The translations under genes and the position numbers were made by a program. 64,000 nt of DNA from an uncultured Eubacteriales bacterium (GTDB lineage Bacteria; Bacillota; Clostridia; Oscillospirales; Butyricicoccaceae): positions 1 through 64,000 of the forward strand of contig CAKRRK010000004.1 of the NCBI GenBank assembly GCA_934395135.1, given 5' to 3'. Position 1 is the stretch's first letter; every line of letters begins with the position of its first letter. Of the stretch, positions 8,188 to 17,178 are shown piece after piece. Below the pieces are notes generated by a model that was given only the letters and a program-made list of their open reading frames with translations, did no database searches and was not told the origin of the DNA.

Positions 8188-9561
8188 TTATTCCGCAAGC
8201 ATGCCGCCGACTTTATAAACATCGCCGGCACCCATTGTAAGGATCAGATCCCCTTCGCCGGCATAGGACTTCACATAACTTGCAGCGGCCTCCAAAGAAG
8301 GGCAGTATACCGCATGGTCAATCTTATCCGCCAGATGCTTGGAAGAGATACCGATAGTATTTTTTTCCCGCGCGGCGTAAATATCCACCAAAACCGCATA
8401 ATCACACAGCTTCAGGGCTGCAATAAAATCGTCAAACAGGGCGTGCGTCCGCGTGTAGGTATGCGGTTGAAAAATGCAGAAAATGCGCCGAAAGCCCATT
8501 TGTCTTGCGGCCTTTAACGTGGCGGTCATTTCGCTGGGGTGGTGTGCATAATCGTCCACAATGGTCGCTCCATGGAAGTGGCCGGTGAGCTGAAACCGCC
8601 GCCCGGAACCCTGAAAGGCCTGCAGGCCGGCGGAAACTGCCGCTGCATCAAAGCCAGAAAAAATACTGACGGCACAACAGGCCAGAGCATTGAGCATATT
8701 GTGGCAGCCGGGCACAGAAAGCGTCACGGAGGTGTAGAGGCTGCCTTTATACATAACGTCAAAGGAATAGTATCCGTTTTTTATGGAGATATTCTGCGGA
8801 TATACATCCTGCGTATCCGTTGTGCCAAAGGTAATGACGCGGCGGCCGGTTTTCTGGACGGCGGCCATGGCATTGGCGTCGTCACCGTTTACGATCAGTA
8901 CGCCGCGGTCCTCCGGCGTTTTTCGGCAAAATTCCCGGAAAGAGGAAATGATGTCGTGAATATCCCGAAAAAAATCCAAGTGATCCGCCTCGATGATTAA
9001 AATCACTGCGATGGTGGGATGAAAGTTCAGAAAGGAATTGCAGTATTCACAGGATTCGGCGATAAAATAGCGGTTTGCACCAATCCGCAGAGTTCCGCCG
9101 ATGGCAGGAAATACGCTGCCGACCATGATGGTGGGATCGGCCTGCGCTTCCATCGCGGCAAGGCTAATCATGGAAGTGGTCGTGGTTTTGCCATGGGTGC
9201 CGGCAACGCATACAACATTGTCATATTCCAGCATGATTTCGCCCCAAGCCTGGGCGCGTTCCATAACGGGGATACCCGCTGTTCTGGCCGCCTGGATTTC
9301 CGGATTGGAATCCGGAATGGCGGCGGTACGAATCACAAGGGCGGCATTTGTCACATGTTCTGCCTTGTGGGCATAGTGAATGCGGATACCAAGGGCTTCC
9401 AGTTTCGCCGTAATTTCCGTGCGGGACCGGTCGGAACCTGTGACCACCGCGCCGCGGCTGACCAAAAGCTCCGCCAGAGCGCTCATCGAGATTCCTCCGA
9501 TTCCTGCCATAAAGATGGGTTGTTTTGTGTCTATGTATTGTTGTAATTTTAAAATGGGCAT
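8188..9561 (-). CDS. murC: UDP-N-acetylmuramate--L-alanine ligase
   Basis: MurC joins L-alanine to UDP-MurNAc, the first peptide step of peptidoglycan precursor synthesis in the cytoplasm. The N-terminal Rossmann-like motif is MAGIGGISMSALAELL. The ATP-binding P-loop is VAGTHGKTTTTS near residue 105, and the central ligase segment IIEADHLDFF follows. The 457-residue length is normal. I chose the ATG at 9561 because GGAGGT sits 4 nt upstream. A further-upstream in-frame ATG at 9588 would place that site inside the gene. It stands alone between the dehydrogenase pseudogene and the second transporter operon, away from any mur cluster, and has its own terminator. Confidence 0.96.
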   Translation of the reverse strand: MPILKLQQYIDTKQPIFMAGIGGISMSALAELLVSRGAVVTGSDRSRTEITAKLEALGIRIHYAHKAEHVTNAALVIRTAAIPDSNPEIQAARTAGIPVMERAQAWGEIMLEYDNVVCVAGTHGKTTTTSMISLAAMEAQADPTIMVGSVFPAIGGTLRIGANRYFIAESCEYCNSFLNFHPTIAVILIIEADHLDFFRDIHDIISSFREFCRKTPEDRGVLIVNGDDANAMAAVQKTGRRVITFGTTDTQDVYPQNISIKNGYYSFDVMYKGSLYTSVTLSVPGCHNMLNALACCAVSIFSGFDAAAVSAGLQAFQGSGRRFQLTGHFHGATIVDDYAHHPSEMTATLKAARQMGFRRIFCIFQPHTYTRTHALFDDFIAALKLCDYAVLVDIYAAREKNTIGISSKHLADKIDHAVYCPSLEAAASYVKSYAGEGDLILTMGAGDVYKVGGMLAE

Positions 9562-10066
9562 AATGACCTCCACAAAGATTTGCAACATTTGTGATAAATT
9601 ATATTATATTCCATTCTGGTGTAAATATAAAGAGAAAATAGAAAAATGCCTGAAAAAATATATTCATAAAATCAACCATGCCATGAAAAAGAAGGTAGAA
9701 ACTATAAACTCCAAATTTCGTCAAAATGTAAAAAACAAGGATTGACTTTCTGTTCAATAAGACGAAAAACGGAAAAACGGACAAAAAGTGTTTACTTCGA
9801 CATTTGATTGTGATATAGTAACATACATCGAGAGGATAAGTTATAAAAGTTGCACAAAAAAGATAATATTTTCCTCAAATACAGCTCAAACAAATTGAAA
9901 TAATTTGACATATATCAGAAGACTTCAAACGATGTGCGGATTTGTATTAATGAAATTTGTCTTTTTTGAAGGGCGACTATAATTTTGTGTCCGAAAGATA
10001 GTTTGTTTTGGATTTCACATTGCATTGCAATGAAATCAATAAAAAACTTTAAATGGAGGAGAAAGA
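9562..10066. other. AT-rich intergenic region upstream of the second transporter operon
   Basis: This stretch holds no convincing gene. It contains a good promoter at 9791-9819 and a second TTGACA at 9905 with a weak -10. Around 9901 the string TAATTTGACA is followed closely by TATCAGA, and a similar arrangement recurs before the hydrolase gene at 14191. Confidence 0.6.
9791..9819 (+). promoter_or_regulatory. Sigma-A promoter of the second transporter operon
   Basis: TTTACT (9791-9796) is separated by 17 bp from TATAGT (9814-9819). The implied leader before the binding-protein gene is about 240 nt. Confidence 0.6.
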
Positions 10067-11191
10067 ATGAAAAAGTTTTTAGCATTATTGCTGGCGCTGG
10101 TAATGGTAATGTGCATGTTTGCCGGTTGTTCCAGCGACACCAATGCGCCGGCGGATGATACCAACACACCGGCCGATGACACAGCAGAACCGACAGGGGA
10201 CGACATTGATGTAAAAATCGCCTGCGCTCTGCCTTCCGGCGTAGTTGCCCGTTGGGCACAGGACTATGAAATCATCAAGGCTTACTGCGATGAGAAGGGC
10301 TATGAATGCACCTCTCAGTATGCGGATGATGACGTAGCAACTCAGATTCAGCAGATCGAAAGCTTTGTAAACGGCGGTTACAACGCTATCATCATCGTAC
10401 CGGTTGACGGCCAGGCGGTTTCCGCAGCGGTTGCAAAGGCACGGGAAGCCGGCGTAGTGGTTGTATCGTTTGACAGAATGGTAAAGGATACGGAAATTGA
10501 CTATTATGCAACGTTTGATAACTTCGGCGTTGGCGCGGCAGACGGTCAGTACATCGTGGACAAGCTGGACATTGACAACCAGCCGGGTCCGTTCTATGTA
10601 GAACTGTTCACAGGCGATATCGCAGACAACAACTCCCTTCTGACTTTTGAAGGCGCGATGAGCGTTCTGCAGCCGTACATCGACGAAGGCAAAATCGTTG
10701 TAAAATCCGGTCAGACAAGCTTTGAACAGGCTTGTACTCCGAACTGGGATTCCGGCGAAGCACAGAAGAGAATGGAAAATATCCTTTCTGCAAGCTATGC
10801 AGACGAAGACATTGACGCAGTTATGACAACCTACTGCGGTATGGGCCTTGGCTGCCTGACAGCTCTCAAGTCCGCTGGCTATGGCACAGATGCAAAGCCG
10901 CTCCCGATCATCACTGGTCAGGACGCAGAAGTTGCAGCTTGCCAGTCCATCCTGAAGGGTGAACTCACAATGTCCATCCTCAAGGATGACCGTGTGCTTG
11001 CTCCGATCGCTGTTGATATGTGCGTTGCAGCGCTCAAGGGTGAAGAATATCCGGTAAACGATACCGAAACCTATGACAACGGCGCTGGCCCGCTGAAGAC
11101 CTACCTCGGCGAAATCACACCGTTTGATCAGGACAACTTCCAGGAAGTTATTTATGACAGCGGCTTCTTCACAGAAGAAGACCTGGCATAG
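10067..11191 (+). CDS. Multiple-monosaccharide/xylose-type substrate-binding lipoprotein (CUT2, ChvE-like)
   Basis: The 374-residue lipoprotein is the binding component of the second CUT2 importer. The signal peptide ends in MFAGC with the lipid-modified Cys at residue 21, followed by an Asp/Thr/Pro linker. The binding domain resembles ChvE/XylF more than RbsB, with AIIIVPVDGQAVSAAVAKAREAGVVVVSFDRM near residues 105-135 and ITGQDAEVAACQSILKGELTMSILKD near the C-terminus. A GGAGGAGAAAGA site lies before the ATG. The partner genes have the long GguA/GguB-type architecture, which supports a broad monosaccharide transporter. The real ligand is unknown. Confidence 0.92.
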   Translation: MKKFLALLLALVMVMCMFAGCSSDTNAPADDTNTPADDTAEPTGDDIDVKIACALPSGVVARWAQDYEIIKAYCDEKGYECTSQYADDDVATQIQQIESFVNGGYNAIIIVPVDGQAVSAAVAKAREAGVVVVSFDRMVKDTEIDYYATFDNFGVGAADGQYIVDKLDIDNQPGPFYVELFTGDIADNNSLLTFEGAMSVLQPYIDEGKIVVKSGQTSFEQACTPNWDSGEAQKRMENILSASYADEDIDAVMTTYCGMGLGCLTALKSAGYGTDAKPLPIITGQDAEVAACQSILKGELTMSILKDDRVLAPIAVDMCVAALKGEEYPVNDTETYDNGAGPLKTYLGEITPFDQDNFQEVIYDSGFFTEEDLA

Positions 11192-11222
11192 TCTTAGCAA
11201 AATCGAAAGATTGTTTTTTAGG

Positions 11223-11253
11223 TCGGATGGCAGATATTTCATCTGCCATCCGA
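11223..11253 (+). promoter_or_regulatory. Strong hairpin between binding-protein and ATPase genes
   Basis: A perfect 13-bp inverted repeat (TCGGATGGCAGAT / ATCTGCCATCCGA) closes on a 5-nt loop. There is no T-tract, so read-through into the ATPase gene is expected. It matches in position the hairpins of the other two CUT2 operons. Confidence 0.7.
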
Positions 11254-11298
11254 TTGTAAATTATGGAGAAACTGATTTTGTTATAAGGAGCGTAAAAT

Positions 11299-12840
11299 AT
11301 GTCAGAATATATTTTGGAAATGCGTGATATCGTCAAAGAGTTTGGCGGTGGAGTTAGAGCGCTCGATAACGTGAATCTTAAGGTGAAGAAGGGTGAAATT
11401 CACGCGCTGGTCGGTGAAAATGGTGCCGGAAAATCAACTTTGATGAACGTATTAAGTGGTGTTTATCCGTTTGGTACATATTCAGGCGATATTGTTTATA
11501 AAGGCGAGGTTATGAAATTTCATAACCTGAAAGACAGCGAAAAGAAGGGAATTGCGATTATCCATCAGGAGTTGGCTCTCATTCCGTTGCTGTCCATTAT
11601 GGAAAACATCTTCTTGGGCAATGAAATGTCCAAAAACGGCGTAATTAACAAGCATGATTCATTCCTCAAAGCGGTAGAACTGATGAAAAAAGTTGACCTG
11701 GATGAATCGCCAAATGCCAGAATTGTAGATATCGGCGTAGGAAAGCAGCAGCTTGTGGAAATCTGTAAGGCGCTGGCCAAAGACTGCGAACTGCTGATTC
11801 TGGACGAACCAACGGCATCGTTGAATGATATTGAAAGTGAAAACTTGCTGAATCTTCTGTTCGAGTTTAAGAAGCAGGGGATGACGTGCATTATTATCTC
11901 TCATAAGCTGAAGGAAGTCACGAAGGTTGCGGATTCCATTACGGTAATCCGAGACGGTGCCACCATTGAGACCATGCATGTTGGGGAGGATGAGATCACC
12001 GAAGACCGCATCGTTGCCAGCATGGTTGGCCGCAGTATGGAAAAGCGGTATCCGGAACGCAATCATGAAATCGGCGAAGTATTCTTTGAAGTGAAAAACT
12101 GGAGCGTGGCGCATCCAATTCAGCCGGAAAGAAAAGTGTGCGACAACATTTCCATCAAAGTCCGCAAGGGCGAAGTTGTCGGCATCGCCGGCTTGATGGG
12201 TGCCGGCCGTACGGAATTTGCTATGAGCGTGTTTGGCAGAACCTACGGACAGTATCTTGGCGGCCAGATTTTTAAAGACGGCAAAGAAGTAAAATATTTA
12301 AATCCGAAGCAGGCGATTGACGACGGCGTTGCCTATGTGACGGAAGACCGGAAAGACTATGGCTTAGTGCTGATCAACGATATCAAAGACAACATCGCGT
12401 TGGTCGGCTTGGATCAGCTTTCTGATCATGCGGTTATGAATAAGGGCAAAATTTATCAGGAAGCGGAAAAAATGCGCGAAGCGTTAAAGATTAAAACTCC
12501 GAATGTCTATGAAATTGTCGGAAACCTTTCAGGCGGTAACCAGCAGAAGGTAGTATTGGCGAAGTGGATTCTTGTAAACCCGGATCTGCTGATCCTCGAT
12601 GAGCCAACCCGAGGGATCGACGTTGGCGCGAAATATGAAATTTACTGCGTTATCAATGACCTTGTAAAGAGCGGCAAGGGCGTAATTGTAATTTCCTCTG
12701 AAATGGAAGAAGTCATTGGTACAAGCGACCGGATTTATGTACTCAATGAAGGCCGGATCAAGGGCGAACTTTCCAAAGAGGAAGCTACACAGGAAAATAT
12801 CATGAAGTGTATTGTTCGTGATGACAGCGTCAGTGCCTAA
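11299..12840 (+). CDS. Sugar ABC transporter ATP-binding protein (CUT2, GguA/XylG-like)
   Basis: The 513-residue tandem ATPase powers the second importer. Cassette 1 carries Walker [10 protein letters not shown] (39-47) and ILDEPTASL. Cassette 2 has the usual degenerate Walker [10 protein letters not shown], an intact LSGGNQQKV signature and [19 protein letters not shown]-like variation is absent, and the protein looks fully functional for its family. The start ATG follows AAGGAGCG. The permease gene begins 32 bp downstream. The slightly longer first-domain insert around [13 protein letters not shown] is characteristic of the xylose/multiple-sugar branch. Confidence 0.94.
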   Translation: MSEYILEMRDIVKEFGGGVRALDNVNLKVKKGEIHALVGENGAGKSTLMNVLSGVYPFGTYSGDIVYKGEVMKFHNLKDSEKKGIAIIHQELALIPLLSIMENIFLGNEMSKNGVINKHDSFLKAVELMKKVDLDESPNARIVDIGVGKQQLVEICKALAKDCELLILDEPTASLNDIESENLLNLLFEFKKQGMTCIIISHKLKEVTKVADSITVIRDGATIETMHVGEDEITEDRIVASMVGRSMEKRYPERNHEIGEVFFEVKNWSVAHPIQPERKVCDNISIKVRKGEVVGIAGLMGAGRTEFAMSVFGRTYGQYLGGQIFKDGKEVKYLNPKQAIDDGVAYVTEDRKDYGLVLINDIKDNIALVGLDQLSDHAVMNKGKIYQEAEKMREALKIKTPNVYEIVGNLSGGNQQKVVLAKWILVNPDLLILDEPTRGIDVGAKYEIYCVINDLVKSGKGVIVISSEMEEVIGTSDRIYVLNEGRIKGELSKEEATQENIMKCIVRDDSVSA

Positions 12841-12872
12841 CCGGGACATTTTTTGATTGGGAGGATTTAGTT

Positions 12873-14030
12873 ATGAATAAAAAAGTTAAAGGCAGCAGCG
12901 CTATTGGTAAATATGGCCTGCTTATCGCATTGGTTGCGATTGTAATATTCTTTCAGATTATCACAAAAGGCACCTTGCTTACCCCGCTGAACATCACAAA
13001 CATCCTGATGCAGAACAGCTACCTGATTATCTTGGGTATCGGTATGTTGTTTGTTATTATCGCCGGCGACTTCGATATGTCTGTTGGTTACGGCGCCGGC
13101 TTTGTCGGTGCGGTCATCGGCGTTCTGTGCGTTCAGGTTGGCCTGCCGGTGATTCCGGTGATCCTGATTGCCCTTGCAATTGGTATCGGTATGGGATGTT
13201 ACCAGGGCGTGTTGGTTGCTTATTTCAAGGTTCCGGCTTTCGTTGTAACCTTGGGTAATATGATGGTATTCCGTGGTTTGATGTTGATCACCTTGAAATC
13301 CCAGACCATTGGCCCAACTCCGGATTTTCTCAATGCGGTCAGCATCAACTATCTGCCGGATATTAAGGTTGGCACAGTCAACATTGTTACGATAATTGTC
13401 GGCGCAATCGCATCCATTATCTATGTGATTGCATCTGCCAGAGGCCGTGTAAAAGCAAAGGAATACGGTGTTGAAACGTCTGCAAAAGGCTTTGCGCTCA
13501 AGAGCATTATTGTCGTGGTTGTTATTATGCTTCTTGCGTTCGCGTTCTCCAGACACAATGGTATTCCGTATATCCTGATTCTGCTTGCGATCATTATCGG
13601 TGTATACTCCTTCATCGGCAACAAGACAACCCTTGGCCGTCGGGTTTATGCGCTGGGTGGCAACGAAAAGGCTACCAGACTTTCCGGTATTAATACCAAG
13701 AAGACAAAGTTCATTGTATTTGTTAATATGGGCCTTTTGACGGCAGTGGCCGGTATTGTTTACACCGCGCGTCTGAATTATGCAACACCATCCGCTGGTT
13801 CCGACTTTGCGATGGATGCGATTGCAGCCTGCTTTATCGGCGGCGCGTCCTCCAAGGGCGGCTCCGGTACAATCTTCGGGACCATCGTCGGTGCGCTGGT
13901 TATGGGTGTGCTGAATAATGGAATGCAGCTCCTGGGGCTTGGTACGGAAGTGCAGCAGCTTGTAAAGGGTCTTGTATTGATCTTTGCTGTACTGCTTGAC
14001 GTAACCACAAAATCTGCGTCCAGAGACTAG
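12873..14030 (+). CDS. Sugar ABC transporter permease (CUT2, GguB/XylH-like, long form)
   Basis: This 385-residue polytopic membrane protein is about 50 residues longer than RbsC-type permeases, as in GguB/XylH. Helices begin at about residue 14. A mid-protein loop (SARGRVKAKEYGVET) separates the two halves. The C-terminal motif is DAIAACFIGGASSKGGSGTIFG followed by GALVMGVLNNGMQL. A GGGAGG site precedes the ATG. It completes the second importer, and a hairpin terminator follows about 70 bp later. Confidence 0.94.
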   Translation: MNKKVKGSSAIGKYGLLIALVAIVIFFQIITKGTLLTPLNITNILMQNSYLIILGIGMLFVIIAGDFDMSVGYGAGFVGAVIGVLCVQVGLPVIPVILIALAIGIGMGCYQGVLVAYFKVPAFVVTLGNMMVFRGLMLITLKSQTIGPTPDFLNAVSINYLPDIKVGTVNIVTIIVGAIASIIYVIASARGRVKAKEYGVETSAKGFALKSIIVVVVIMLLAFAFSRHNGIPYILILLAIIIGVYSFIGNKTTLGRRVYALGGNEKATRLSGINTKKTKFIVFVNMGLLTAVAGIVYTARLNYATPSAGSDFAMDAIAACFIGGASSKGGSGTIFGTIVGALVMGVLNNGMQLLGLGTEVQQLVKGLVLIFAVLLDVTTKSASRD

Positions 14031-14102
14031 TGAAAAAATTAACAAAAATTTCATATTCAATAGTAACAAAAAAGTAACTGGCGAGTTACAAATATACTAC
14101 AA

Positions 14103-14140
14103 TATAAATCGGTCATTTGTTCGAAAATGGCCGATTTATA
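14103..14140 (+). terminator. Hairpin terminator after the second transporter operon
   Basis: A 16-bp stem from TATAAATCGG onward, with a single G-U wobble, closes on a 6-nt loop. The following T-run is weak, so termination may be partial. Confidence 0.65.
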
Positions 14141-14265
14141 TGTATATATTGACCAAACAAACGAATCAAAATTTATTGAAAATAAACATATAATTTGACA
14201 AAATTTATCAGATTTTTTTTGTGAAAAATGCATGGAAATACTGGCTGTCAATTGCAATAAATTTC

Positions 14266-14294
14266 TTTACAAAACAGAAACCGCATGATATACT
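14266..14294 (+). promoter_or_regulatory. Promoter of the hydrolase/Zn-dehydrogenase pair
   Basis: TTTACA (14266-14271) is separated by 17 bp from TATACT (14289-14294). The quality and spacing are close to consensus, in line with the optimised codon use of the two genes downstream. Confidence 0.7.
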
Positions 14295-14437
14295 AATACA
14301 GGAACGATAGAAGCGATATTCTTGCAAATATAGGAGGGTTTCTTTAAATTCTCTGGTTTTAAGGCAGGAATATGGTATAAAATTTTTATTGTTGTTAATG
14401 TATAACATACATAAATTTTTTTAAGGAGACGAAAAAA

Positions 14438-15574
14438 ATGGAAGAACAGAAATGGTTATTAACCGAACGCCCTGAAGTTATTTTCGAAAATACTTCAGTT
14501 GGTAGAATGAAGAAAGCACTTTGGGATGCTTCTGAAGAAGAAATTGATGCAATGCTCGAAGAGTATGGCATTAATCCGAATCCGACAAAGGATAACTATA
14601 CTCGTTCTGAACTTGGTGTTCCTGGCACATATATTCAGAACACACCTCGTCACATCGTTTGCGAGAAGAAGAAGAAGAACGACGTAGTTCTGGTTCCGCT
14701 GGGCTGCACCGAAAACCACGGTGTTCATAACCCGAGCGGCCTGGATACCTTTATGGTAACTCAGATCTGCGAAGCAGTTCGTCGCTATACCGCAAAGCAG
14801 GGCAGAGAAGTTGCTCTGGCATTCCCTCCGCTGAACTACGGCGGCCATCCGTACCATCACATTGGTATGCCTGGTACCGTTATTATGCCGGAAGAAGTTG
14901 TTAGAGACACTATGATCTATACCATGCTCGGCCTGTGGGACGATGGCTTCCGTAAGATCATCCTCGTAAACAACCATGGCCATCTCTGGATGCTGGAATC
15001 CGCAGTACAGGAATTCTTCAAGAGATATCAGCTGCCGGCTTTCGTAACCGTTGTTGAATGGCACAAGGCTGTAAGAGAATTCTTCTATCCTACCGAAAAG
15101 AAGAACGGCTGGACCACACAGTTTATTCATGCGGACGAAGCAGAAACCGCAGTTGCAAACCTGCTCTTCCCGGACATGGTGGATATGTCTGTTTGTGTTG
15201 ATGCAGATCCGGTTCCGATGATGCTCCAGGGCCACTATGACACCTCTGTAAACTCTCTCTACCGTCCGAACGAATGGAGCTATGCAGAAGGCCATAACGT
15301 AATCGAAAGATTCGGCACACCGGAAGGCGTTGTTGGTAAGCCGTCCCGCGGCGATGCTGCAAAGGCAAAGAGACCGATCGTTGCTATTTGTAAGTATCTT
15401 ACCCTCATGATCGACGAAATTCTCGAAGCATTCCCGGCTGGTCAGGTTCCGCCGTGCTCCAAGTTCTCTTTCCGTTCTCAGGAAGAGATCGATCCGTGCC
15501 TCAGAGAGCCACTGTCCGAAGGCTGGAAGTCTGTTCACGAGCTCAAGAAGATTGGTATCTTCGAGTGCCTCTAA
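14438..15574 (+). CDS. Creatininase-fold hydrolase, candidate 3-dehydro-scyllo-inosose hydrolase (IolN-like)
   Basis: The 378-residue protein belongs to the creatininase family of metal-dependent amidohydrolase-like enzymes. Metal ligands expected from creatininase are present with correct spacing: Glu92, His94 and Asp103 in TENHGVHNPSGLD. NNHGH follows at 178-182 and HADEAET at 229-235. The length is above the 240-260 typical of the family because of an N-terminal extension of about 70 residues. The Zn-dehydrogenase gene follows after 78 bp. In Thermotoga, IolN of this family opens an oxidised inosose ring after the Zn-dehydrogenase IolM. I infer the same type of reaction here. No CGG, CGA or AGG arginine codons were seen, unlike neighbouring housekeeping genes, suggesting high expression. 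Confidence 0.82.
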   Translation: MEEQKWLLTERPEVIFENTSVGRMKKALWDASEEEIDAMLEEYGINPNPTKDNYTRSELGVPGTYIQNTPRHIVCEKKKKNDVVLVPLGCTENHGVHNPSGLDTFMVTQICEAVRRYTAKQGREVALAFPPLNYGGHPYHHIGMPGTVIMPEEVVRDTMIYTMLGLWDDGFRKIILVNNHGHLWMLESAVQEFFKRYQLPAFVTVVEWHKAVREFFYPTEKKNGWTTQFIHADEAETAVANLLFPDMVDMSVCVDADPVPMMLQGHYDTSVNSLYRPNEWSYAEGHNVIERFGTPEGVVGKPSRGDAAKAKRPIVAICKYLTLMIDEILEAFPAGQVPPCSKFSFRSQEEIDPCLREPLSEGWKSVHELKKIGIFECL

Positions 15575-15652
15575 TCGACAGATTATATACCAAAGCAGCT
15601 TAATTTTATTAAGCATTTACTCAACAATTAGGAGAAAGTCGAGGAATTAATT

Positions 15653-16702
15653 ATGAAATGTAAACAGGCATTTATGTATGGTCCCCACGACTTGAGAGTA
15701 GAAGAAGTTGAACTGCCTGCTCTTAAGCCAAATCAGATTCTGGTTCAGACAAAGGCTGCTGGTATCTGCGGTTCTGACGTACACTGCTACGAAGGCGAAT
15801 CCGCAGAAGGCCGTTATGATATTGCTCCGTATACACCGGGCCACGAAGTTGGCGGTTTGATTGTGGAAGTCGGCAGCGACGTTCATGGTTTGAAGGTTGG
15901 CGACAAGGTAACCGCTGACTGCGTACTCGCTTGCGGCGTTTGCTACAACTGCAAAGAAGGTTTGATGCCTTCTGCTTGCCTGAACTTCAGAGAATTGGGC
16001 TTCCGTCCAGACTCTCCTGGAGGATTCGGCGAATACTTCATCATCGAAGAAGCTTATGCGCACAAAATCCCGGACGACTGGTCCTATGATATGGGCGCAT
16101 GGGTGGAAACCTTCTCCATCGGTTATTTCGGTATCTGGGGCAACGGCGGTCATATCGACGCTTCTGACTACTGCCTCGTAATCGGTGCCGGCCCGGTAGG
16201 CCTTGCTGCTATTATGACAGCGGCTGCTTCCGGCGCAAAGGTTATCGTTGCTAACCGTGGTAAGGCAAGAGGAGAGCAGGCTTTGAAGTACGGCGCTGAC
16301 GTAATTCTCAATCCTAGCGATCCGGATTACTACGAGCAGGTTAAGGCGGCTACCGACGGTCACGGTCCTTCCGTTATCGTAGAATGCTCTGGTTCTGACC
16401 AGGCTCTTCAGTCGATCTTTGATATTGCTGGTCACAGCTGCCAGGTGAACCTTGTTGGTCACTCCATCGGCAGAAAGGTTCCGGTTGAAATCGGTAAGAC
16501 CATCTGGAGCACCCTGAAGATCAAGGGTTCCGGCGGTACCAAGGACTTCGCACAGAGAACCATTCGCTTTATGAGCGCAATCAAGGATAAGTATGATTTT
16601 GATGCACTGAACACCCATGTTCCGTTCTCTCAGCTCGATAAGGGCATGCAGATGGCGATCAACAAGGAAGCATTCAAAGTTATGCTGACTTTTGATGAAT
16701 AA
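15653..16702 (+). CDS. Zn-dependent dehydrogenase, candidate scyllo-inosose dehydrogenase (IolM-like)
   Basis: The 349-residue MDR enzyme has a catalytic zinc motif ICGSDVH (Cys39) and GHE (His64, Glu65). A cysteine-rich structural zinc loop is present around CVLACGVCYNC, and the Rossmann motif VIGAGPVGLAA lies near residue 180. It is cotranscribed with the creatininase-fold hydrolase and ends at a strong terminator. Its codon use is also restricted to favoured Arg codons. The pairing with a creatininase-fold hydrolase and the presence of a Gfo/Idh/MocA dehydrogenase upstream suggest oxidation of an inosose. A general sorbitol/threonine-type dehydrogenase cannot be excluded from sequence. Confidence 0.87.
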   Translation: MKCKQAFMYGPHDLRVEEVELPALKPNQILVQTKAAGICGSDVHCYEGESAEGRYDIAPYTPGHEVGGLIVEVGSDVHGLKVGDKVTADCVLACGVCYNCKEGLMPSACLNFRELGFRPDSPGGFGEYFIIEEAYAHKIPDDWSYDMGAWVETFSIGYFGIWGNGGHIDASDYCLVIGAGPVGLAAIMTAAASGAKVIVANRGKARGEQALKYGADVILNPSDPDYYEQVKAATDGHGPSVIVECSGSDQALQSIFDIAGHSCQVNLVGHSIGRKVPVEIGKTIWSTLKIKGSGGTKDFAQRTIRFMSAIKDKYDFDALNTHVPFSQLDKGMQMAINKEAFKVMLTFDE

Positions 16703-16723
16703 TCTGTAATATTCAGATTGCCA

Positions 16724-16757
16724 CAACCCCAACCAATTTGGTTGGGGTTGTTTTTTT
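16724..16757 (+). terminator. Rho-independent terminator of the hydrolase/dehydrogenase operon
   Basis: The stem CAACCCCAACC / GGTTGGGGTTG with a 5-nt loop is followed by seven Ts. Confidence 0.95.
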
Positions 16758-17125
16758 GCAGAATTTTACAAAAAACAAAGACAGTGTAAGGTTCGCTGTC
16801 AGAGATTGCAGCGGCAAATCGAAAAACAGCAAAGGGGGCTACGAAAAACAAGCAGAGAACAATGGGCAAACACGAAACAGGCAAACGCTTTCTGAATACG
16901 CGCCAGCCTGTTTTATCGGGTTTGGTTTATCTTATAATTTGTATTTGGATGAGGAATTTTGCGCTTGCTGAAAAGGCCTGCCTGACACCGCTATTAAGGA
17001 AAAGGTAACCAGGCGGTGTACTTGTCCTTGAAAGAAAGGAGAGACTTTCTCGTTCCGGCAGCGGCATTGGCCGCCGGGTCCCTGGAACAATTGAGAACTT
17101 TATTTGGTTGGAATTCATAGGACAC
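16758..17125. other. Structured intergenic stretch without a recognised gene
   Basis: No protein gene is convincing. On the plus strand, a TATAAT at 16933 is followed by three consecutive potential hairpins. These are ACACCGC/GCGGTGT (about 16988-17022), GAAAG/CTTTC (about 17031-17050) and GTTCC/GGAAC enclosing GC-rich inner pairs (about 17052-17090). I could not match it to T-box, 6S, tmRNA or a known riboswitch. Confidence 0.3.
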
Positions 17126-17165
17126 AAAAAAGCCCGGCAGCCGCGCAATTCCCTCGGCTGCCGGG
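17126..17165 (-). terminator. Terminator of the ABC exporter operon
   Basis: On the minus strand CCCGGCAGCC pairs with GGCTGCCGGG and is followed by six Ts, just beyond the exporter stop codon. Confidence 0.9.
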
Positions 17166-17178
17166 GTGGCATATCGCT

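Larger units (their letters stand above)
14031..14437. other. AT-rich intergenic region before the hydrolase gene
   Basis: No gene is visible. The region contains the terminator of the second transporter operon (14103-14140), a TAATTTGACA-containing element at 14191, a good promoter at 14266-14294 and a leader of about 137 nt before the creatininase-fold gene. Confidence 0.6.

Noticed and set aside
9380..9745. A 121-codon plus-strand frame spanning the murC start
   Set aside because: It is antisense to murC for most of its length and continues into AT-rich noncoding sequence with Lys/Ile runs.
12867..14069. A 400-codon minus-strand frame
   Set aside because: It is an exact antisense shadow of the GguB-like permease gene, with hydrophilic low-complexity composition and no start signal.
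16930..17105. 6S RNA, tmRNA or RNase P RNA
   Set aside because: Neither the long end-to-end helix of 6S nor the conserved ends of tmRNA or RNase P are present. Only local hairpins are seen.
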